Source: Diplocarpon mali
Lineage: Eukaryota > Ascomycota > Leotiomycetes > Helotiales > Drepanopezizaceae
Length of the DNA: 64,000 nucleotides
NCBI GenBank assembly: GCA_024741835.1
Contig: JAENRP010000159.1
Coordinates: 35,318-99,317, forward strand
Direction of reading: 5' to 3'
The notes below the pieces were generated by a model. That model did not search any database, was not told where the DNA came from, and worked only from the letters and a program-made list of their open reading frames with translations. The stretch's first letter is position 1. Each line of letters starts with the position of its first letter. This document shows, in pieces, positions 57,001 through 64,000 of the stretch. The position numbers and the translations under genes are program-made.

Positions 57001-59760
57001 AATAAGTCTCTCTTCTATAGTCCAAAAGCTAAGCGTGCAAACCCTATATTGCGCTAAAAAGTTAAGATAACCCTCTAATTAATTAAAAAGGAAGAGGGAG
57101 CTTAGGACATTAAATTCGAAGGCATTTTCGAGGAATCGGAGCTTATTATAGGGCTAAATGCAATCGCTATAGAAGAAGCCGCTATATAGGAAGAGCCTGC
57201 ATTATAAACCAACGCTGCTCTATAGCCTTTAACTAATAATATAAAAGGCCTTAACTTAAATCTAAATTCTCTAAGAGACCTGCTTAAAAACTTAAAGGTA
57301 GAAGTAAGCGAACTGAAAGCTACTTTACCAGTCTTTAAAAAGGCAAATAGCGACTAGAGCTTAAGGGTGATAATTCCCTATTAAGGCCCTATTAAAGAAG
57401 GAACTATAGATAACTTTAAAGGAGTCTTTAAAGACGAGTTCTATAAGGCGATCAGCAGATCTTTAACTACTATTTTATATAAGAATAGAGATAGCTTAAG
57501 GGCTTTAAGATAGAGTCTTTAATTATAAAGGCAGGCCTTAGTAAACTTTGGTAAAAGGCTAAAGGCATTACTACTAAGATCTAAGAGGAGCTCTAATAGT
57601 CTTATAAGAAGCGATCTAGTAAAAGGAGCAAGCCCAAATAATATAATACCTTAAGTTATAATACTAGCTTAAAGACTTTAAGCTTAAGAGATAGAGCTAC
57701 TTAGACTCTTAAAGGAACTTCTAGTAATAATAAAAATAGAGGAAGAGACCTATAGAGAAAAGTGCAAAGAGGAACTCCCTCTTCTTAAGCAAAAGAGGAT
57801 AAGACGCTTAAGCGTTAAGTAATAAAAGACTTTAAAAGTATATACTATTACTTTAAAGCATATACTCTTTTAAAGCAATATTGATTTACTTTATTCCTTA
57901 TATGCGTAGGAGTTTATATTGACCTTTTAAGCAAACAAATAAATAAGGAAGGATAGGAAGGACTATTTAATAGTTTATATAGTTATTAAAGCTATATTTA
58001 ATAGTTAGGCAAAGGATAGAGCGCAATCTCCTAACTGCTTATAGCATTAAGGCTCTCTACTAAAGCCTTTGAAAGGATGGCTAAACTTAAAGAAGTACCC
58101 TTTTAGCAAACGATTTAAAGAAGGAGGGCGCTAGGAGATTAAGAATCTAGAATCTCAGAGTTGCTAGAGAATCGTGCGAAGGGACTACTTAAAGCCTTTG
58201 CTAATACTATTAAAATAGGTTTTTACTTATAAGGTTAATAGCTCTAGTAAGCTTTTAAAGTGCCGATTATAGCTAATTATATAAGAGGATCTCTAAGACA
58301 AAGCTTCAAGTTTCTCAACCTACGCAGCTACGCTTGCAATAAGGTCTTTTAAAGTACTAATAGCGCTTATTATATACTTTAATATAAAAGTAAAGCAGTT
58401 CGATATTATTAATACGTTTATTAATACTTTTAAAGACCTAAGGAATGCTTTAGTTATATACTTCCTATTAGATGGCTTTAAGCGCCCTAGTATAGTAGTA
58501 GAACTAGACCGCGCGCTCTATAGGCTAAAAGACTCTTTAGCACTATAGTATAGGAACTTTGCAAGAACGCTTAAAGGCCTTCAACTTAAGCTATTAAGCA
58601 AGGAGCCTTATATTTTTATAATAAAGGATCGCATAGTCTTTATAGCATTTTATATCGACGATATTCAAGTATTATATAAGGCCTTTAACCTAAATCAGGC
58701 GACTCATCTAATTAAAGACCTAAAGAGGGCATATAAGCTTATTATTATAAGAGATATCTCCTAATTCCTTAAAGTAAAGATTATTTAAAATAAGAAGGTA
58801 AAGAGGATCTCTTTAATTTATAATACCTATATTAAGAAGATCGCTTAAAAGTTTGAAGCTAATATAGGGAAAGTGCCTAGTACTCTATTACTAAAGAAGG
58901 AGTTTATTAAGAACTTAGGGCAAGCTTCCTTAAAAAGGGTAAAGGAGTATTAAGAGAAAATAGGCTCTATTCTTTATATAGCGATTATAATACGCCTAGA
59001 TATTATATTCGCAGCCTTCCAATTGTCTTTCTTTCTAACTAATTTAAGCTTTAAGCACCTTTTAACCGCAGACTAGACGCTTTAATACCTATATAGTACG
59101 CGCTTTTTAAGAATTGCCTATAGCTTTAAAACTAAGGAATACCAATTGGTCGCGTCTTTAGATACTTCTTTTAAAGATGATTAAGAGACTTATAGATCCT
59201 CTTAAGGATACGTCTTCTTTCTATTTAAAGGACCGATTATTTAAAAAGCGAATCGCTAAGCGACTATTACGCTCTCCTTTATTAAAGTAGAACTCTATAG
59301 CATAGTTTCTATTATAAAGGAGATAATAGCTATAAAACGCCTCTTTAAAGAGATTCGCATAGACTCCCTTTTTAAATAGAATATATATTATAATAATTAA
59401 TAAATAATTCGACTAATTATTATAAAGAATAAGAAGATTAAAATAAGCTTTTAATATATCGAAATTAGCAATTCATAGATCTACTAAGAGTATTAAAGAA
59501 GAAGCTTCTAAATAATCTACCTCTTTACTAAAGAGATATATATAAATAGGCTTATTAAGAACCTAGACCGCTAGAAGTTTAAAAGCTTCGTTTGTTTATT
59601 AAACCTTTAGAGCTTTTAAATAATCGTTTAGCAACTTGCACTTATTAGCAAATAGTTACTTATTACTAAAAGACTTATACTTATAAGCTCTTACTCTCTT
59701 ATAGTTATATTTATTTATTTTCTTTTATAAAGCGTACTATAGAAGTTTCTCCTTTTTTAA
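54034..59760 (+). pseudogene. CopF Gag-Pol polyprotein, RIP-damaged
   Basis: One frame from an ATA (ATG expected) at 54034. Gag (LKESETANLCVIYARLYKEY near 54270-54330) has a knuckle-like CPYxGSTNHY near 55170. The integrase region has LKLTPAYIYQLNRGVERVGR-like sequence near 56530-56580. RVT_2 has ALYRLKDSLALQY near 58510 and intact YIDD at 58651-58662, followed by RNase H. A decayed ADGLTKNL box (YINRLIKNL) lies near 59540-59570. The true stop is unclear because Gln/Trp-type stops follow; the end given is approximate. Residues are better kept than in CopA. The frame continues into the downstream Ala-rich region. Confidence 0.85.
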
Positions 59761-59769
59761 AAATATAAA

Positions 59770-60795
59770 ATAGGTAATATTCTTAAGCTGCTATTATAAG
59801 GCGCAACCCTCTTTCAGATTCTCTTAGCTAAGGCTAAGAGCTAAGATACTATAGCTATAAACTCTATATAGATCTTCTCTTAAAAGAGGCCTATTAATAC
59901 TCCCTTAGCTAGAGGCCTACTAGCAAATATATTAGCAATAGCAGGGGCGATAGCAGGAGGTATAGCAATAAGGGCAGCAGGGGCGAGGGCGGCAGGAGCG
60001 AGGATAGGCGCGGTAATAGCAGGGGCTAAGAAGACGAAGGGGGAGACTATAGCAGCGGCTGCAATAGTAGAGGCAAAGGGGATAGGAGCGGCGGCGGCAA
60101 TAGCAAGGGCGAACGGGTCTAAGCTAAAAGGGCTAGGAGCAAATAGGAATAGTATACTAAGAGCAAGAGAGGCAGCGGCACTACTACTTGTAGAAGTAGC
60201 AGGCCCTCTTAATACTAGGGTCCAATCGCTCCTATCTTTTAAAATTAGCTTAGAACTTAATAAGACTTAATAAGATATATTATAAAAGCTCTAAAGTATA
60301 CCCTTTACTATATTAAGCAATAGCGCTACCTTCTCTTTAAAGGCACTATAAGCATAGGCCGATATAATAGCCTTTTAAGAGGCAAGGAGAGGTCCGCTAG
60401 CCTATTAGCAGCTATTACTTAGCACTATATAATAAATATAACGTATACTAAAGGTGCTATTAAAGTATTAATAATCGAAATTACTAGTACTCTTATATAT
60501 AATATAATATACGCACGCATTTTCGCGCTTTATTATAAGCTTAAGCATATGGCGCGCAGTAAGGGCAGGGCTCTTAAGTGGCGGCAGCAGCAGGGGCGGC
60601 GGCGGCAGCAAGGGCGACGGCGGCGGCGGCACGTTTCCTAGCAGGCGCTAAGAGGACTAAGATAGGGTTACAGCTCCTAAGGGAGCGCTAGCGACCTAGC
60701 GCAAAGTTAGTATAACGTAGGGTATAAGACTCTAAGGGTCTTACTTTACAAGGGCGGCTAAGGCTATAACAAGTAGGAGTTCCTTCTATATTTAA
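59770..60795 (+). pseudogene. CopF third coding region, Ala/Gly-rich protein, function unknown
   Basis: Same frame as pol, about 340 codons to the TAA at 60793. It begins near LLLQGATLFQILLAKAKSQD. An Ala/Gly-rich part follows (59905-60190; GAIAGG, AIRAAGARAAGARIGA, GAAAAIARANG). Next is a Gln- and Leu-rich, probably helical part (60240-60470; QQDILQKLQSIP, KALQAQADIIAFQEARRG, reading stops as Gln). A Gly-rich tail follows (60580-60630; SGGSSRGGGGSKGDGGGG). I recognise no domain. Local GC content is far above the rest of the window, and many GCA and GCG codons remain. It may be a separate ORF or a Pol extension. Confidence 0.6.
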
Positions 60796-61092
60796 AAATT
60801 ATTAATATAAAGACGATATTTTAAATAAAGAAGGAGGGTTATCTTTAAAAGAAGGGAAGGAGAACCTCTATAATAGAAATACTTTATAAGAAGCCTAATA
60901 AAGCATTAGTATAGAATCGCAAAGATTCCTAAAAACGCTTATTACTTATAGTAACCCTTCTTACTTTAAAAGGAACGACCTTTAAAGGGGCAGTATATAA
61001 GATAAAGCCTCTTTTCTTTATAACTGCTATTCTTTCTTTTATTTTATCTATATAGCTAAGCAATTCTAAGAGTATTGCCTAACTAAGGGGTA
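60796..61092 (+). other. CopF 3' untranslated region
   Basis: AT-rich. It ends in the purine tract AACTAAGGGG next to the 3' LTR. No ORF seen. Confidence 0.6.
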
Positions 61093-61289
61093 TATTATAT
61101 AGAATAGGCGGAGTTTCCACTTATCCTAAAGACCCTCTACGTGACTCTGCTAAGTTATAGACTCTCCCTTTTGTTTCCGAAGTCTCCTTACTATATATAT
61201 ACTAAATATCAATACAATTAATCATCTTCCCCTACTTCTGCGAGCCTCCTGAGCGACCTAATGAAGGCCCTCCAGCCGACCGCACCATA
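61093..61289 (+). repeat. CopF 3' LTR
   Basis: 197 bp, heavily C-to-T and G-to-A changed in its first part (TATTATATAGAATAGG) compared with the 5' LTR. Confidence 0.93.
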
Positions 61290-61294
61290 TATGA

Positions 61295-61333
61295 TAATAC
61301 ATTAGAGTAATAGCTGTATCACCCATTTCAACA
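61295..61333 (-). repeat. CopA copy 5 5' LTR, right part
   Basis: Ends in the intact TTTCAACA, the reverse of the original TGTTGA LTR start. It is directly followed by TTATA, the target duplication of copy 5. Confidence 0.9.
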
Positions 61334-61338
61334 TTATA

Positions 61339-61707
61339 TAGCTTTACTTTAATAGAAATAGGATTCATTTAAAGCTTAGCTAACCCTTATCTATTTACTT
61401 ATATTAAGTGTAGAATTAAGTTGCTATTATATATTAATAATATTACTATAGCTATAAAAACAACTACTTAATTAGATTAGTTCTTTATAATTATTTAAAA
61501 ACATTTTAATATTAAGGATTTAAAGGGAATTTATAAGATCCTTAGCATCTGCGTTATAAGGAACCGCTCTATTTAAAAACTCTAATTAGACTAAGAGTAG
61601 TATATTAAAAAGATCCTAGATTAAATAGGACTTTTTACTTATATTCTTAACTTTAAGCTAAAGCGTACTCTAATTAAAGGAAAATACAATAAGTTAAAGT
61701 CTAATAA
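61339..61707 (+). pseudogene. CopA copy 4 reverse transcriptase segment
   Basis: Resumes exactly where 23993 stopped. It includes the decayed polymerase box near 61435 and the region matching 6170-6530 of copy 1. Cut at 61708 by the LTR of copy 7. Confidence 0.88.
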
Positions 61708-62265
61708 TGTTGAGATAGGTGATATAGCTATCACTCCGATATATTATTATATGACCTTACTGCTTAATCAATAGGATATTAATATATATATAGCTATAGG
61801 GAAGAAAGGGGTAACCTTCCTTCCTTAACTCTTACTAATATATCGACCATCGACCTTTAGAAGTTTCCGTTACCTACTGCGCCAACTCACTTAAGCTCAA
61901 TAGGTTATAAGCCCTAGCTAGACCGATAATAGATTATTAACTTCCCTTAGAAAGCACTTATACTACAACTATTAATAGGAAGTTAAATAAGACTTATAGT
62001 AAAAGGCGAGCAATTGGCGAATAAGAGGTATAATTCCCTATTTAGCCAACCTATATTATAAGAGGTATGATTCCTTGCTCTATAACCCTTTGGTACTACA
62101 AGAGGTATGATTCCTTACTTTATTATATTTTATAAGAGGTATGATTCCCTGCGTTATAGCCTAAAAACCCTTTTCGATAAAAGGACTTCCTCCCTATTTA
62201 ATACTTCTATAATACCTACTATTTAATCATTTCGACTTTTCGATAGGAGGAGTGCCCTTAACCAT
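61708..62265 (+). mobile_element. CopA copy 7, 5' LTR and leader
   Basis: LTR 61708-61902 keeps the original TGTTGAG start. Primer site GGTTATAAGCCC at 61903 and the four leader repeats follow. Cut at 62266 by the LTR of copy 8. Its remainder would lie beyond the window. Confidence 0.9.
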
Positions 62266-62460
62266 TATTGAGATGGGTGATATAGCTATCACTCTGATGT
62301 ATTATCATATGACCCTATTGCTTAGTCAATAGGATATTAATACGTATATAGCTATAGGGAAGAAAGGGGTAACCTTCCTTCCCTAACTCTTATTAATATA
62401 TCGACTATCGACCTTTAAAAGCCTCCTTTACCTACTGCGCCGACTTACTTAAGCTTAATA
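62266..62460 (+). repeat. CopA copy 8 5' LTR
   Basis: 195 bp, start TATTGAGATGGGTG. Confidence 0.92.
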
Positions 62461-62876
62461 GGTTATAAGCCTTAGATAGACTGATAATAGATTATTAACT
62501 TCCTTTAGAAAGCACTTGCGCTGCAACTATTAGTAGGAAGTTAAATGAGACTTATAGTAAGAGGCGAGCAATTGGCAAATAGGAGGTATAATTCCCTATT
62601 TAGCTAACCTATATTATAAGAGGTGTGATTCCTTACTTTATAACCCCTTTGGTACTATAAGAGGTATAATTCCTTGCTTTATTATATTTTATAAGAGGTA
62701 TGATTCCTTGCGTTATAATTTAAAAATCCTTTTCGATAAGAGGACTTTTTCCCTATTTAATACTTCTATAATACCTGCTATTTAATTATTTTAACTTTTC
62801 GATAAGAGGAGTGCCTTTAACTATTTAATTTATTTGATTTTAAATGCAATTCTATTCGAAACGGCAATGGCTTTTG

Positions 62877-64000
62877 ATTCCGATCGAAACACTAGACCTA
62901 GAGATCTCTAACTCTCTTAAAAGAACTGGTAATAATAGTTCGATAATTTAGAGCTTTACTTTAAAAGCAAAGGCATCGAAATGGCAATTTAAAAGATACT
63001 TATTAAATATATAAGAATAGCGCCCTATACTCCCTCTACCGATTTGTCTACTTCTACTTTAATAGTTAATATAACTGCTAAGGATTTATTAGATATATTA
63101 AATAAGCTTAGCCTAAGAGCTTTAATAGATAATAACTGAGAATCCTAAAGGCAGATTTTAAATATGGAAAAGGAGAAGGAGTATAGGCTGGCCTTAGTTA
63201 AATATAAGCTTAAGATTAATAGAGGTTTAAGCGATAAAGATTAAGATTTTATTTAAGTTTATAATAACGCAAAGATAAAATAGGATACTTTAAAGGTAAA
63301 ATACTCTTAAATAACTGCCTTTAATACTTAGTATCTATTATAATAAATTACTTTATTTTAATATAGAAAAGATAAAGATAGTAAGGATATAGATATAAAT
63401 ATAGACTCTACTTAATCTATATTATATAAAGTAAGGAGGAGAGTAAGAGCTGCAGATCTTAAGATAGCTATAACTTTTAAGGAAACTTAGCTTTTTAATT
63501 TCTTACTTAATAGCCTCCTTCTTAAGTTTGCTATTGTGAAATAATCTCTTCTTATTTAACCTAACCTTAAGATCTATAAGAAGATTGACCTCCTTTAAAC
63601 TATTAAGTAAGACTTTAAAAGACGCTTTAAATCGGCAAATGCTGCGTTATAGGGTAATAATAAGCCTAAGAAGAGGAAGGAGCGTAGGATAAGCCCTTAA
63701 GCTTATTAAGGATACTACTTTTATAATAGTGCTTATAATATTACTAATTATAAAGTTAAAAGGCAACTGATTAATATAGTTGCTAACTTTAATATTAAAA
63801 AGCAATTAAAGCAGAAGTTAAAAAGCAAACTGCCCTTATCCTACTAAAGGCTGCAACTATTAAGGAAAGGCAAAGGAAAAGGCTATTTAGCCAGAACTTT
63901 AATAGATACTTTTAATAATAATAGTAGGTTATTTAAACCTGAATCCACTTTTAATAATTTAGATAATAATTATAATAAAGATGTTTATATTTTAAAAGCC
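62877..64000 (+). pseudogene. CopA copy 8 Gag, partial
   Basis: The only CopA copy here whose gag start codon is still ATG: MAFDSDRNTRPRDL begins at 62877. This fixes the start used for the other copies, where the codon is ATA. In-frame TAA/TAG codons appear from codon 15. The knuckle-like region is near 63720. The frame runs off the window before the protease. Confidence 0.88.

Larger units (their letters stand above)
53194..61289 (+). mobile_element. CopF, full-length 8.1-kb Ty1/copia-type element
   Basis: LTRs 53194-53390 and 61093-61289 (197 bp each). Perfect duplication TATGA at 53189-53193 and 61290-61294. Gag, integrase, RVT_2 and RNase H occur in copia order, then about 1 kb of extra coding sequence before the 3' LTR. 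It is the only copy in the window and the longest element. It was inserted into the 5' LTR of CopA copy 5, so it is among the later events. The 5' LTR is much less mutated than the 3' LTR. Confidence 0.95.
23994..61333 (-). mobile_element. CopA copy 5, minus strand, split by four insertions
   Basis: With the insertions removed the element is about 6.1 kb, the CopA length. Segments: 23994-24107 and 26092-26171 (3' LTR), 26172-28521, 40461-41444, 50623-53193, 61295-61333 (rest of 5' LTR). Duplications: its own TTATA at 23989-23993 and 61334-61338; LtrD1 ATAT; CopB copy 3 TATAC; LtrD2 TTAT; CopF TATGA. Sequence continuity across each gap agrees with CopA copy 1. Confidence 0.93.
17078..61707 (+). 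mobile_element. CopA copy 4, split host of the whole nested stack
   Basis: Three segments are collinear in the CopA interior: 17078-17264 (integrase), 22788-23993 (integrase to reverse transcriptase) and 61339-61707 (reverse transcriptase). The first gap is CopB copy 2 with duplication GACTA at 17260-17264 and 22783-22787. The second gap is CopA copy 5 with duplication TTATA at 23989-23993 and 61334-61338. The left 3.1 kb of copy 4 is missing at the junction with copy 3. The right end is cut by the LTR of copy 7 at 61708. Confidence 0.9.
62266..64000 (+). mobile_element. CopA copy 8, 5' part, continues beyond the window
   Basis: LTR 62266-62460, primer site from 62461, leader repeats (62579-62710) and gag. 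Flanking bases on the left are ACCAT; the right end is not in the window. Confidence 0.92.

Noticed and set aside
59930..60640. GC-rich island as a CpG island or host gene
   Set aside because: It lies between the CopF RNase H and the CopF 3' LTR, in frame with pol, inside a perfect 5-bp duplication.

Overview
Organism and compartment. The window looks like an AT-rich, repeat-only block from a filamentous ascomycete (Pezizomycotina). It holds no recognisable host gene, rRNA or tRNA gene. Almost all of it is LTR retrotransposon sequence. Copies of one family differ by C/T and G/A transitions (the two 195-bp LTRs of one copy differ at 16 sites by my alignment, all transitions). Gln and Trp codons have become TAA/TAG, ATG has become ATA, and LTR ends TG..CA have become TA..TA. 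That is the signature of repeat-induced point mutation (RIP). Reading frames are otherwise often unbroken over 1475-1700 codons.

Families (local labels). CopA: Ty1/copia type, 195-bp LTR, one Gag-Pol frame of 1680-1698 codons. CopB: Ty1/copia type, 233-bp LTR, one Gag-Pol frame of 1475-1490 codons. CopF: Ty1/copia type, 8.1 kb, 197-bp LTR, with a third, Ala/Gly-rich coding region after pol. GypE: Ty3/gypsy chromovirus, 303-bp LTR, Gag and Pol in different frames. LtrD: LTR element with no pol, 247-319-bp LTR, a gag-like remnant and 4-bp target duplications. CopA, CopB and CopF share a primer-binding site complementary to the anticodon loop of initiator tRNA-Met (half-tRNA priming).

Layout. 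1-1468: minus-strand decayed ORF, unrecognised. 1618-7755: CopA copy 1. 7756-8165: unassigned. 8166-8480: CopA fragment carrying CopA copy 2 (8481-10261), which is broken by a CopB fragment (10262-10893). 10894-17077: CopA copy 3. 17078-61707: one nested stack. CopA copy 4 is split by CopB copy 2 (17265-22782, minus) and by CopA copy 5 (23994-61333, minus). Copy 5 is split by LtrD1 (24108-26087), CopB copy 3 (28522-40455, itself holding GypE 33767-40147), LtrD2 (41445-50618, itself holding CopA copy 6, 43045-49234) and CopF (53194-61289). Target-site duplications at the joins let the stack be unpicked to four levels. 61708-62265 and 62266-64000 are two further CopA copies, the second running off the window.

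The most unusual signal is a fixed-length 23-bp motif with ACTC/GAGT ends. I count close to 70 copies, spread through CopA, CopB, LtrD and the left-edge ORF, on both strands, as in-frame tandem coding repeats and also in untranslated 3' regions. I saw no good copy in CopF or GypE. A second is the extra coding region of CopF.
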